Of a stretch of 47,984 nt of DNA, positions 16,198 through 24,461 are shown one piece after another; the first letter of the stretch is position 1; each line of letters starts with the position of its first letter. The notes beneath the pieces were generated by a model. It saw only the letters and a program-made list of their open reading frames with translations, searched no databases and was not told where the DNA came from. The stretch is from an uncultured Actinomycetes bacterium (GTDB lineage: Bacteria; Actinomycetota; Acidimicrobiia; Acidimicrobiales; RAAP-2): contig CAIJYV010000005.1 of the NCBI GenBank assembly GCA_903825035.1, positions 1 through 47,984 of the forward strand, written 5' to 3'. A program made the position numbers and the translations under genes.

Positions 16198-16682
16198 TGC
16201 CACGTCGTAATATGCCCGAGCCGCCTAAGCGCGCTCCCAAGATGGACCCACGCCGTGGGCTGAAGAAGAAGCCTTGTGCTTTCTGCCAGCACGGTGTAGC
16301 CACAGTTGACTACAAGGACTTGGCCCAGTTGCGCAAGTACATCTCAGACCGCGGCAAGATCCGTGGCCGCAAGGTGTCGGGCAACTGCCAGCAGCACCAG
16401 CGCGACGTAACCGACGCCATTAAGACGGCTCGTGAACTCGCACTGTTGCCCTACACTCAGCGCACCGTCACCGAGAAGCGTGGTGGCCGTGGTGGTCGCG
16501 ACGACCGTCGCCCCCGTGGTGACCGTGACAAGGAAGAGGCGACCTTGGCAGACGTTGTTGGTGACGATGGCGCCGTGATTTCACAGCGCGAAGTCCTTGA
16601 AGACGCCAGCGTCGTAGCGGCTGACTTTGAAGCCGCCGCCGAACTCGAAGAGGCAGAAGCAGTTGCCGAGGAGGTTAAATAA
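16197..16682 (+). CDS. rpsR: 30S ribosomal protein bS18 with long acidic C-terminal extension
   Basis: The core (about residues 20-92) is normal bS18, including the zinc-type motif C27-x2-C30 ... C64-x2-H67 and the LALLPYTQ end. A further stretch of roughly 70 residues follows: a Gly/Arg/Asp-rich segment ([17 protein letters not shown]) and then an acidic Ala/Glu-rich tail ending EAVAEEVK. bS18 is usually 75-90 aa, so this one is about twice the normal length. No stop codon or frame change separates core and tail, and the TAATG junction with rplI is intact, so the extension is real coding sequence. Confidence 0.93.
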   Translation: MPRRNMPEPPKRAPKMDPRRGLKKKPCAFCQHGVATVDYKDLAQLRKYISDRGKIRGRKVSGNCQQHQRDVTDAIKTARELALLPYTQRTVTEKRGGRGGRDDRRPRGDRDKEEATLADVVGDDGAVISQREVLEDASVVAADFEAAAELEEAEAVAEEVK

Positions 16683-17128
16683 TGAAGGTGCTACTCCGTG
16701 CAGATATCAAGGGAATCGGACGTCGTGGTGACATTGTTCAGGTCAAGCCTGGATACGCCCGCAACTTCCTTCTTCCCAAGGGTTCGGCAGTTATTGCCAC
16801 CGACGCCACCGAAACACAGTCAGCCGCCATGCGCAAGGCTCGCGATCTTCGCGACCAGGCCAGCCGCGCTGCTGCTGAAGTGCAAAAGGGCGAGCTCGAG
16901 AAGGCGACCATTGTGGTGGCTGCTCGCGCCGGTGCCAACGACCGCCTCTTTGGTTCAGTAACCGAAGCCGACATCGTGAATGCCATCCGCACCGCGACCA
17001 ACATCTCCCTTGACCGCCACGCCATTGTTATGGCCGAGCACCTCAAGGAACTGGGCAAGGCCCAGGTTAAGGTGAACCTCTTTGACGGCGTTATTGCCGG
17101 CATTGAAGTTGAGGTCGTTGCGAAGTAG
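16682..17128 (+). CDS. rplI: 50S ribosomal protein bL9
   Basis: The 148-aa protein starts [36 protein letters not shown], the rRNA-binding N-domain signature of bL9, followed by the long connecting helix and the C-terminal domain (LFGSVTEADIVNAI, LGKAQVKVNLFDGV). The ATG overlaps the rpsR stop by one base. The last gene of the operon, ended by a strong terminator. Confidence 0.96.
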   Translation: MKVLLRADIKGIGRRGDIVQVKPGYARNFLLPKGSAVIATDATETQSAAMRKARDLRDQASRAAAEVQKGELEKATIVVAARAGANDRLFGSVTEADIVNAIRTATNISLDRHAIVMAEHLKELGKAQVKVNLFDGVIAGIEVEVVAK

Positions 17129-17148
17129 TTTTCGCCTATTTTTGAATC

Positions 17149-17176
17149 AAGGCGCACCGCAAGGTGCGCCTTTTTT
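17149..17176 (+). terminator. Intrinsic terminator after rplI
   Basis: GGCGCACC and GGTGCGCC form an 8-bp stem with a GCAA tetraloop, extended by AA/TT to 10 bp and followed by six T residues. Confidence 0.93.
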
Positions 17177-17184
17177 CATGCCCT

Positions 17185-17193
17185 TTATCCACA
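17185..17193 (+). promoter_or_regulatory. Perfect DnaA box upstream of dnaB
   Basis: TTATCCACA at 17185-17193 is a consensus DnaA box. A weaker TTTTCCCCA at 17197-17205 has two mismatches. Both lie in the promoter region of the replicative helicase gene, about 64 bp before its ATG. Confidence 0.6.
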
Positions 17194-17256
17194 GGCTTTT
17201 CCCCACGTTGTTGCTCTTGCGTCACACAGGCAAAGTAGACAACCTTTGAGGTACTT

Positions 17257-18624
17257 ATGAGCGACATTGACGACCGATCCAACCGACCACCCCAGGGCAC
17301 ACCCCGCGTACCCCCATCGGTAATCGAGGCCGAAGAGTCACTGCTGGGCGCAATGATTCTCAGTGCTGACGCGATTGCCATGGCCTACGAAGCTGTTCGC
17401 GCCGAAGACTTCTACCGCCCGCTGAACGGGCAAATCTTTTCCGCGATCACTACGTTGTGGACGAGCGGTGAGCCGGTTGACTACGTCACCGTGCAGAACC
17501 AAATAGCTGAACACGGAGCAATACCCGTAGAGCTCTCAGTGCTGACGGCGCTCTCGATGAATACCGGTAATCCAGCTAACGCGTTGCAGTACGCAAACCT
17601 GGTTCGAGAAAAGTCTCAGCAACGCAAACTAATCAGCGTGGCGAGTGAAATCGTTGACGAGGCCTATAAGCCAACTGACGACGTCGACATGTTGATCGAC
17701 CACGCCGAAGCACGCATTAACGCCATTACCGACGCTCGTGGATTCGACACTGTTTCACACATCAGTGACCTGTTGATGAATGAGGCCAACATTCTTGAGA
17801 TTCGAGGTGAGACTCGTGGCGAGTTCAATGGCGTGACCACCGGGTACCACGCCCTTGACAAACTCGTCCAAGGTTTGCAGCCGGGATCGATGAACATCCT
17901 CGGTGCTCGCCCGGGTGCTGGTAAGACCGCGTTCGCGTTAGGAATTCTGACCCACGTCGGTGCGGTCGTGAAGCGTCCGGCGCTGTTCTTCTCCCTCGAA
18001 ATGAGTCGACAGGAGATCACCGAAAGAATTCTGGCCTCCACGGGGCGTATTAATTCGACCAAGTTGCGCACGGGCGACCTAAATGAAGCAGACTGGAATC
18101 GCACACACGATGCCTTTACGTACCTGGGTGGAGCGCAGATTTTCATCGACGACAACCCGGGTCTCACCACTATGGACGTGCGAGCACGAGCGCGGCGCAT
18201 CAAACAACAACAGGGCGATTTAGGAATCGTGGTTATTGATTACCTCCAACTAATGTCTTCTCGCGGTCGATACGAAAGTCGCCAAACCGAGGTCGCCGAC
18301 ATGAGTCGTAACTTGAAGATGCTGGCTCGTGAACTTGAAACCCCGGTGTTGGCACTCTCTCAGTTGTCTCGTAAGGCCGAAGAGCGCCAAGAGAAGAAAC
18401 CCTTGATGTCGGACTTGCGTGAATCGGGTTCGTTGGAACAGGACGCGGACATTGTTATGTTCATCCACCGTGCTGAGATGTGGGGCCAATCGGTCGATAA
18501 CGCCTCTAAGGGCGAGGCGGAAATCATCGTCGGAAAGAACCGTAACGGAGAAACTGGTTCGGCCTTCTTGAACTGGCGTCCAGAATTTACGCGCTTCGAC
18601 AACATCGCTGAGGCTCAGATTTAA
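17257..18624 (+). CDS. dnaB: Replicative DNA helicase
   Basis: The 455-aa hexameric helicase unwinds DNA ahead of the replisome. It has the N-terminal primase-contacting domain (PPSVIEAEESLLGAMILS to about residue 125) and the RecA-like C-domain with Walker A ARPGAGKTAFALG, Walker B LGIVVIDYLQLM and the KNRNGETG loop. Its length shows no intein. It stands as its own transcription unit between two terminators, with a DnaA box in its upstream region. Confidence 0.97.
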   Translation: MSDIDDRSNRPPQGTPRVPPSVIEAEESLLGAMILSADAIAMAYEAVRAEDFYRPLNGQIFSAITTLWTSGEPVDYVTVQNQIAEHGAIPVELSVLTALSMNTGNPANALQYANLVREKSQQRKLISVASEIVDEAYKPTDDVDMLIDHAEARINAITDARGFDTVSHISDLLMNEANILEIRGETRGEFNGVTTGYHALDKLVQGLQPGSMNILGARPGAGKTAFALGILTHVGAVVKRPALFFSLEMSRQEITERILASTGRINSTKLRTGDLNEADWNRTHDAFTYLGGAQIFIDDNPGLTTMDVRARARRIKQQQGDLGIVVIDYLQLMSSRGRYESRQTEVADMSRNLKMLARELETPVLALSQLSRKAEERQEKKPLMSDLRESGSLEQDADIVMFIHRAEMWGQSVDNASKGEAEIIVGKNRNGETGSAFLNWRPEFTRFDNIAEAQI

Positions 18625-18635
18625 TTCCACCAACA

Positions 18636-18665
18636 AAAAACCAGGAGCGGATGCTCCTGGTTTTT
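18636..18665 (+). terminator. Intrinsic terminator after dnaB
   Basis: CCAGGAGC/GCTCCTGG with loop GGAT, extended by A/T pairs to about 13 bp and followed by TTTTTG. The A-rich left side would also work for transcription from the opposite strand, which suits the convergent small gene at 18728-18868. Confidence 0.93.
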
Positions 18666-18727
18666 GTGCCCTCCTCGCTGCAACGAGTTGGACGTCTATG
18701 AGAAGAACTACGAGAGGGGATCTCGAG

Positions 18728-18868
18728 TTAGGCGCTCGTGGCGACCAATTCTTCTTGTTTGTTCTTGGCGCGGTCTTCGCTCTCGAGAATAAGTGCCACC
18801 GCTGGCGCCCCCAGTGCGATTCCTACTCCGACAACTACGAGTACTGCTGATAGTGCTACAACCAACAT
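18728..18868 (-). CDS. 46-residue single-span membrane protein
   Basis: This small frame starts at ATG 18868 with an excellent Shine-Dalgarno sequence (AAAGGAG, six bases upstream) and ends at TAA 18728-18730. The product has a hydrophobic segment over residues 2-28 (MLVVALSAVLVVVGVGIALG, then APAVALIL) and a charged tail (ESEDRAKNKQEELVATSA). This is the layout of a small inner-membrane peptide with a cytoplasmic C-terminus. It is too short for many gene finders. A near-perfect inverted repeat lies upstream. Function unknown. Confidence 0.65.
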   Translation of the reverse strand: MLVVALSAVLVVVGVGIALGAPAVALILESEDRAKNKQEELVATSA

Positions 18869-18883
18869 TTGATGCTCCTTTCA

Positions 18884-18902
18884 CTAGGTTGATGTCAACT
18901 AG
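18884..18902. promoter_or_regulatory. Near-perfect inverted repeat upstream of the 46-residue gene
   Basis: CTAGGTTGA-TG-TCAACTAG is an inverted repeat with one unpaired G, directly followed by the palindrome AGTTAACT (18901-18908). It lies 16 bp before the small gene's start codon, in the region divergent from rlmN, and could be an operator for either gene. The remaining sequence to 19038 shows nothing further. Confidence 0.35.
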
Positions 18903-19038
18903 TTAACTCACCGAGTTCAAGAAGAAATCATGAAGATTTCTAATGAAAGATAAGAAATTGGGCCTTTTTTAAGAGGTTGCTAAACGCCAAATTAAAAGTT
19001 TCCAAATGGAGACGACAAATATCCTCTAGCGTGTTTTT

Positions 19039-20088
19039 GTGACTTCGCTCTATGAACTCTCCCGCGAAGAACTCGGCAGCCAGCTTTCGGGCGAGCCCAA
19101 GTATCGAGTCGATCAATTGTGGCAAGGACTCTGGAGCGAATCGTTACCGGCGAGTGAAATTACAACTCTGCCGAAGTCACTGCGAGAAAAACTTCAGACA
19201 GAATTTCCGCCCACTCTTGAAATTGCCAATGACGTCGAGACCGATCGCGGAGCCACCCGCAAGTGGGTCTTCCGGCTTCATGACGGTGCAACTATCGAAA
19301 CCGTGTTGATGAATTATGACGATCGCGTTACCGTGTGCGTCTCTTCGCAGGCGGGTTGCGCCATGGGGTGCACCTTTTGCGCGACCGGACAGGCGGGGTT
19401 CTCTCGTCACTTAACGGTCAGCGAAGTAGTGGAGCAGGTCATGTTCGCTGCGCGCACGGCCGCACCACGCAGACTGTCCAACGTCGTGTTTATGGGCATG
19501 GGCGAGCCGTTGGCTAATTACAACGTCACCGTTGAGGTATTACGTCGATTGCATGAATTCAAGGGAATGTCCGCTCGACACCTCACCGTTTCGACAGTTG
19601 GGGTTGCTCCCGCTATTGAGCGACTCGCCGCTGAGGGATTGCCGCTTACCTTGGCCGTTTCTTTGCACGCGGCGAACAACAAAACTCGAGATGAGCTAGT
19701 GCCCCTCAACAAGCGATACCCACTCGAGCGGTTGAATGCTGCGTGCGAAAAGTGGATTGATACCACCGGCCGCCGCTTGAGTTTTGAGTGGGCGCTCATT
19801 GACGGGGTCAATGACACCGACCAAGCAATGGATGAACTCGCCGACTTTGCGTTGCCCTTAAACGCACACGTGAATTTGATTCCACTGAATCCCACTCCGG
19901 GGTACCTCGTTATGGGCTCCAGTTTGCAGCGAGTCATGGAATTTCGTGATGGTCTCGAAGGACAAGGGGTAAACGCAACTGTGCGCTCCACTCGTGGACG
20001 CTCGATCGCTGCGGCTTGTGGACAACTGGCGTCGGTGACTAACGGCAAACGTCGATCGGTGACAATTCGCGATAAGGAAGAGTCCTAA
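19039..20088 (+). CDS. rlmN: Dual-specificity 23S rRNA/tRNA adenine-C2 methyltransferase RlmN
   Basis: This radical SAM enzyme methylates A2503 of 23S rRNA and A37 of tRNAs. The 349-aa protein has the cluster motif CAMGCTFC (CxxxCxxC), the SAM-binding GMGEPLANY, STVGVAP, SLHAANN, and the C-terminal RGRSIAAACGQL with the second catalytic cysteine. The start is GTG 19039 (TSLYELSREEL) with no clear Shine-Dalgarno sequence, so a leaderless transcript is possible. Confidence 0.95.
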   Translation: MTSLYELSREELGSQLSGEPKYRVDQLWQGLWSESLPASEITTLPKSLREKLQTEFPPTLEIANDVETDRGATRKWVFRLHDGATIETVLMNYDDRVTVCVSSQAGCAMGCTFCATGQAGFSRHLTVSEVVEQVMFAARTAAPRRLSNVVFMGMGEPLANYNVTVEVLRRLHEFKGMSARHLTVSTVGVAPAIERLAAEGLPLTLAVSLHAANNKTRDELVPLNKRYPLERLNAACEKWIDTTGRRLSFEWALIDGVNDTDQAMDELADFALPLNAHVNLIPLNPTPGYLVMGSSLQRVMEFRDGLEGQGVNATVRSTRGRSIAAACGQLASVTNGKRRSVTIRDKEES

Positions 20089-20125
20089 GCCTCTGTAATT
20101 TAAGAGTGACTGGTAGCCTTTTTTT

Positions 20126-21898
20126 ATGGTCAAGCTAATTTCACGTCTTTCTCGCGTTTCTCGCTCGACGTGGTTGGTGCTCGGGACCTATCTCTTTCTC
20201 TCACTCTTTGCCGCCTGGGGTACTTGGATTCACGGTCCAACCACCTACCTGCCAAGTGGCATGGGTGGCGACGGGGGCCAATTCATTTGGTTCTTGAAGT
20301 GGATTCCTTACGCGATTGTTCACGGGCTTAACCCGAATCAGAGCATGTATCTGAACATGCCTCACGGCGTAACACTGGCCAGCTTGACCTCAATGCCATT
20401 GTTGGGACTATTGATGTCGCCAATCACGCTCACCTTTGGTGCGGCGTTGAGTTACAACATCCTCGCGGCCCTCGCCTTCTTTGGCTCGGCCACCTCGGCC
20501 TATTTTGTCGCCAAGCGTTGGGTGGAGTGGAAACCCGCTCGGTACTTCGCGGGTCTTATTTTTGGCTTCTCCCCCTACGTCGTGGGGCAAAACACCGGAC
20601 ATATTTTTCTCACCACTGGAGTCGCTTTTCCGATCCTCCTGTTGTGTTTTGACGAGCTCTGTAACCGTCAAGAGTGGAGCAAAAAGAAACTCGCAGCGAT
20701 CCTCGCCATTGCGGTGGTGTTTGAAATTGGTGTCTCCATTGAACTCTTGGCCGACGCCGTAGTCGTGATTGGAATTACAGCGATTGGTATTGCACTCGTC
20801 AAGCGAAAAGAAGCCCTGGCGAAGTGGCCATACATTCGAAGTGTCTTGCCGTGGTTGGCGTTATACGCCGGCCCCTTCGTGCTCGGCTACTGCTTGTTGT
20901 ACCTTCAAGGAGCCGGACTCGGGGCTGCTCGTGAACCGCTCACGGTGGCCAATTTGTCGGCTGACCTCGCGACATTTATTTTGCCGGGCGCCAATCAGTT
21001 GTTTCACTGGGGAATTCACGCCTCGGGTGATAACTACGTGAACTTCACCGTGAGTAGTGGAAATCACCCTGACTTTGTGGAAAACGGCGCTTACGTGGGG
21101 TTGCCGTTGCTCTTGTTGCTCGGGATCAGCATCAAACTCCTGTGGAACAAAAAATTTGTTCGCTATATGGTGAGCGCTCTTGGCGTGAGTGTCATCATTG
21201 CGCTTGGCGCCTATCTGCGTATCGGTGGACATAAGACGCCATTGATTCTGCCTTTTTTCTTCATGTCTCGGCATAAGGCCGTCTTCTTCAACTCAATGAT
21301 TGCTATTCGCTACATGGATTTTGCGTTCTTGATTATTGGATTGCTAGTCGCGGCTGGATTAGACGAAATGCGCAAGCGTTACCGCTTGCGTTCAAAACAG
21401 TTTGGATTAGCCGCTGCCGCGGTGATTCTGACTGTATTAACGCTGCTGCCTCCGTGGCCACTCAATGGCTCCAAGATTGCTCTACCAGCTTGGTTCAACT
21501 CTAGAAATCTCAGTCACGTGCCGGTGCGCTCAACCCTGCTGACCTTTCCCATGGCTCACGATGGTACGGGCTGGCCCATGATGTGGCAAGCACTGAGCGA
21601 TTTCAAGTTCAACATTCCTGGGGCTGAAGCCGGGGGACAGGCCATTAACTCAGCTCCGTTGTTACTGGACCTCAACGCCTGTCAAGCATTGGTTCCTGGA
21701 GCGAATGTGGCCTTTCAGCCAACGTACGCCGCCGACAGGGCGGACATGAAGAGTTGGCACGTGCGCACGATTGTGGCTCCCGACTCGCCACTTTCAACTC
21801 AGCAAATTGGATGTGCGGTCTCGCTCTTTACCCGAATAACGGGCAAGCCCCCAATCAAGCAAGACCACGCATTCGTGTGGTTGAACTTGCCCTACTAG
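20126..21898 (+). CDS. Polytopic membrane protein, GT-C glycosyltransferase-like
   Basis: The 590-aa protein has about twelve hydrophobic segments and an N-terminal periplasmic loop with GMGGDGGQFIWFLKW, followed by HGLNPNQSMYLNMPHGVTLA. An acidic motif in the first loop is typical of GT-C lipid-linked sugar transferases. The C-terminal 120 residues form a soluble domain. I cannot name the family. It probably acts in envelope polysaccharide assembly. Its 3' end overlaps the convergent acyltransferase gene by 4 bp. Confidence 0.6.
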   Translation: MVKLISRLSRVSRSTWLVLGTYLFLSLFAAWGTWIHGPTTYLPSGMGGDGGQFIWFLKWIPYAIVHGLNPNQSMYLNMPHGVTLASLTSMPLLGLLMSPITLTFGAALSYNILAALAFFGSATSAYFVAKRWVEWKPARYFAGLIFGFSPYVVGQNTGHIFLTTGVAFPILLLCFDELCNRQEWSKKKLAAILAIAVVFEIGVSIELLADAVVVIGITAIGIALVKRKEALAKWPYIRSVLPWLALYAGPFVLGYCLLYLQGAGLGAAREPLTVANLSADLATFILPGANQLFHWGIHASGDNYVNFTVSSGNHPDFVENGAYVGLPLLLLLGISIKLLWNKKFVRYMVSALGVSVIIALGAYLRIGGHKTPLILPFFFMSRHKAVFFNSMIAIRYMDFAFLIIGLLVAAGLDEMRKRYRLRSKQFGLAAAAVILTVLTLLPPWPLNGSKIALPAWFNSRNLSHVPVRSTLLTFPMAHDGTGWPMMWQALSDFKFNIPGAEAGGQAINSAPLLLDLNACQALVPGANVAFQPTYAADRADMKSWHVRTIVAPDSPLSTQQIGCAVSLFTRITGKPPIKQDHAFVWLNLPY

Positions 21899-23067
21899 AG
21901 GTGTTCGTCAAAGAGCGCTGAAGTTTTTGCGAAGCGCCGAGCAAACCGTGGATAGAGCTTTTTAAGCTTCATGGCCTGCTTTTCCAAGATCCACCAACTG
22001 AGATAACCCGCGAGAACGGCGAAACCCACGCTCATCCCAATGTACAGATAGGAGCCGACCTTGGGGGAGAAGCCACTGAGGTGGTTCCAGCCATATTCGG
22101 CGAGCAGCATCTGAATGGGAAAGGCGTAAACGTAGGTTCCGTAACTTGGGTCGCCCCACCGCTCGAAAGCACTGACCTTTATTCGCGTAACCCACCAAAC
22201 GAGGAGGTAGCCAAAGGCGGGAACGCCGACGAGTTCAAAGCCGTGGTGACGCAGGGTGAGAATCATTAAGCCAAAGGCGGCGATTGCGTAGCGATCATCC
22301 AAGGGAACGACTTCGCGATACAACCACACGGTTGCACCGAGGAAAAACATAAAGAACCAAGCGGTCGCTGAGGGTGAAATTGGAAACAGTAGAGGTGGGG
22401 AAGTTGGCAAGAGCAACTTAACGATATTCAAGATGAAGAAGAACAGCGCCATACCGGCAACGAACTGACGTCGCTTTAACAATCCCAAAAATCCCAGGAC
22501 GCCCACAATCACGTAACACTTGACTTCGTAGATCAACGTCCAGAGGGAACCGTTCCAGGCGGTCACCGCCCCACTCTTAGCAAAGGGGGTGCCCGAGAGC
22601 AAGTGGCCAATGTTCCACTGATTTATGTTGATCAGTGCATTTGAGCTTAAGTAGTGCCACGGTGAATCTTGGGTGATGCTCCAGTAGCTAGCGAAGGTGT
22701 GGTGTTCATGAACCCAAGCGAGGGGGGCAAAAACTAGGGCCACGAGGGCTAACGATGCCCAGAAGGCGGGGAGAATGCGTAAGGCGCGGCGCCAAGCGAA
22801 TGACAGAAAGTTCTTCGTGGATTCATAACTGCGAGTAATAAGAATTCCACTCAAAATAAAGAAGCCGTCCACGGCCAAAGCCCCCGCATCAATCTGCCCA
22901 CGGGAAAGATGAACTAATGGCTCACTGAAGGAAATATGGCCGAGGGGAAAAGAATGCGAAGCGACAACCGCAATCGCCAATAAGAAGCGAGAAAGTGTTA
23001 GCGCATTGTCCTTGGGATCAAAGAGTTCCCCGAAGGTGCCACGTTGTAACGACAAGGATTTCAACAA
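21895..23067 (-). CDS. Acyltransferase 3 family membrane protein
   Basis: The 390-aa protein has about ten membrane segments and the AT3 (OafA/YrhL) pattern: the N-terminal LSRFLLAIAVVASHSFPLGH with the candidate catalytic His, GALAVDGFFILSGILITRSY, and RRALRILPAFWASL. These enzymes transfer acyl groups to sugars on cell-surface polymers. There is no C-terminal SGNH hydrolase domain. It ends inside the 3' end of the upstream-facing membrane-protein gene (4-bp convergent overlap). Confidence 0.88.
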   Translation of the reverse strand: MLKSLSLQRGTFGELFDPKDNALTLSRFLLAIAVVASHSFPLGHISFSEPLVHLSRGQIDAGALAVDGFFILSGILITRSYESTKNFLSFAWRRALRILPAFWASLALVALVFAPLAWVHEHHTFASYWSITQDSPWHYLSSNALININQWNIGHLLSGTPFAKSGAVTAWNGSLWTLIYEVKCYVIVGVLGFLGLLKRRQFVAGMALFFFILNIVKLLLPTSPPLLFPISPSATAWFFMFFLGATVWLYREVVPLDDRYAIAAFGLMILTLRHHGFELVGVPAFGYLLVWWVTRIKVSAFERWGDPSYGTYVYAFPIQMLLAEYGWNHLSGFSPKVGSYLYIGMSVGFAVLAGYLSWWILEKQAMKLKKLYPRFARRFAKTSALFDEHL

Positions 23068-23106
23068 CGGCCCCTCAACTTTGGCGTAGCGATGTTCGTG
23101 GAAAAA

Positions 23107-24348
23107 CTATACAACAGCGTCTTTGTGATCTTTGGTCTGACGCCATAATTCGGGTCGCCACTTTGTCAAAGCGAAGACACCAACAATGCATGCGAGACCT
23201 CCTGAAACAATTGATATTTCAGTTGTAAAGAGTGAGGCAATGATTCCGGACTCCGCGTCCCCCAGGCGCGGTCCACCGGTAACTACCGCCATTTGTATCG
23301 AAGAGACTCTCGTTCGGAACTCATCGGTGATGGCCCCTTGCAGCAAGACGTTTCGCAGGACCGTTGAAATTACATCCATCGCACCGGCGACCGCCAAGCA
23401 CACCAGTCCAATCCAAACGGTATGGACGAGACCAAAGAGCGCCATCGCCGCACCCCACCCAATTACCGCCAGAGCGATTAATCGACCAGGCCGCGTCACG
23501 TGCTGGAGCCAACCAGTCACTAGAGCCATGAGTACCGCGCCAACACCTGGCGCCGAATAAAGCAGTCCAAGTACCTGCGGACCAGCATGGTAGAGGCCAA
23601 GGGCAACCGCGGGGAAGAGGGCGCGAGGAAGTCCAAAGAAGTTCGCGTTGAGGTCAACAAGATAGATTGCTTGCGCTAATCGATGGTGTCGAATGTACCC
23701 AAAGCCATTGGCGATAGCGCGAAAAAGTCCGTGGGCGGAACCTGTCTTGGTCGTCGCAATCGGAGTCATGAACACGGTCGCGACGGCGAGCAGCACGAAG
23801 GTCAGTGCGTCGATGTAGTACAGATTCGAAACGCTGGCGAGGGCCAACAAAAATCCAGCGAGAGCGGGGCCAGCAATGGTGCCAACGTTGATCGATAGCT
23901 GCATCAAGCCGTAGGCGGCGGGTAATTTATCCTGACCGACGTAATACGGAATAGCGGCACTGCGTAGCGGTCCCGAAAACCCACCGACACCAGCCCACAA
24001 TGCGGCCAGCGCGATGAGCACCCACAAGGAGTGACTGTTGTGACTGGCGTTTAACGCGAGGCCAATCGAGATCGCCGCCATCACCAAGGTTGAATAGCCA
24101 AAGAGGGCGCGCTTGTCGAAGCGGTCACCGTAAGCACCTCCAGCTAGGGCGCCGAAGATTAGAAAGGGCAATTGAATCAGACTGGCGAGACCGACCCACA
24201 AACTTGAGTGGGTGTCTCGATACACCTGGTAAGGGACGGCGACCAAAGTCAGGTTGGAACCCACGAGAGAGACGAATTGACCTAGGTAGAGGAGTCTGAA
24301 GTTACGGTTGCTCCGTAGTGGCCCGAGGTCAAGGAAAAGTTTGGCCAT
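23107..24348 (-). CDS. Major facilitator superfamily exporter (EntS-like)
   Basis: The 413-aa protein has twelve predicted membrane segments, with the MFS motif A between TM2 and TM3 (GAYGDRFDKRALFG). The sequence style (FRLLYLGQFVSLVGSNLTLVAVPYQVY) matches the EntS-like/DHA3 exporter group. The substrate cannot be told. It is divergent from the 2-oxoacid dehydrogenase operon and 39 bp upstream of the acyltransferase gene on the same strand. Confidence 0.88.
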   Translation of the reverse strand: MAKLFLDLGPLRSNRNFRLLYLGQFVSLVGSNLTLVAVPYQVYRDTHSSLWVGLASLIQLPFLIFGALAGGAYGDRFDKRALFGYSTLVMAAISIGLALNASHNSHSLWVLIALAALWAGVGGFSGPLRSAAIPYYVGQDKLPAAYGLMQLSINVGTIAGPALAGFLLALASVSNLYYIDALTFVLLAVATVFMTPIATTKTGSAHGLFRAIANGFGYIRHHRLAQAIYLVDLNANFFGLPRALFPAVALGLYHAGPQVLGLLYSAPGVGAVLMALVTGWLQHVTRPGRLIALAVIGWGAAMALFGLVHTVWIGLVCLAVAGAMDVISTVLRNVLLQGAITDEFRTRVSSIQMAVVTGGPRLGDAESGIIASLFTTEISIVSGGLACIVGVFALTKWRPELWRQTKDHKDAVV

Positions 24349-24461
24349 TTCTTTCAGCCTAAGGGCGTAGAGGGCTTACTCGTGGGTACAAAGTTCGCTG
24401 GCGCCACGGGTTAGGGAGCGGTGTAAAGTGTCCTTCGGGGGATAGCGACCAAGGAGTGTCG

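Noticed and set aside
17257-18624. Possible intein in dnaB
   Set aside because: The protein is 455 aa, the length of an uninterrupted DnaB, and the Walker motifs are contiguous.
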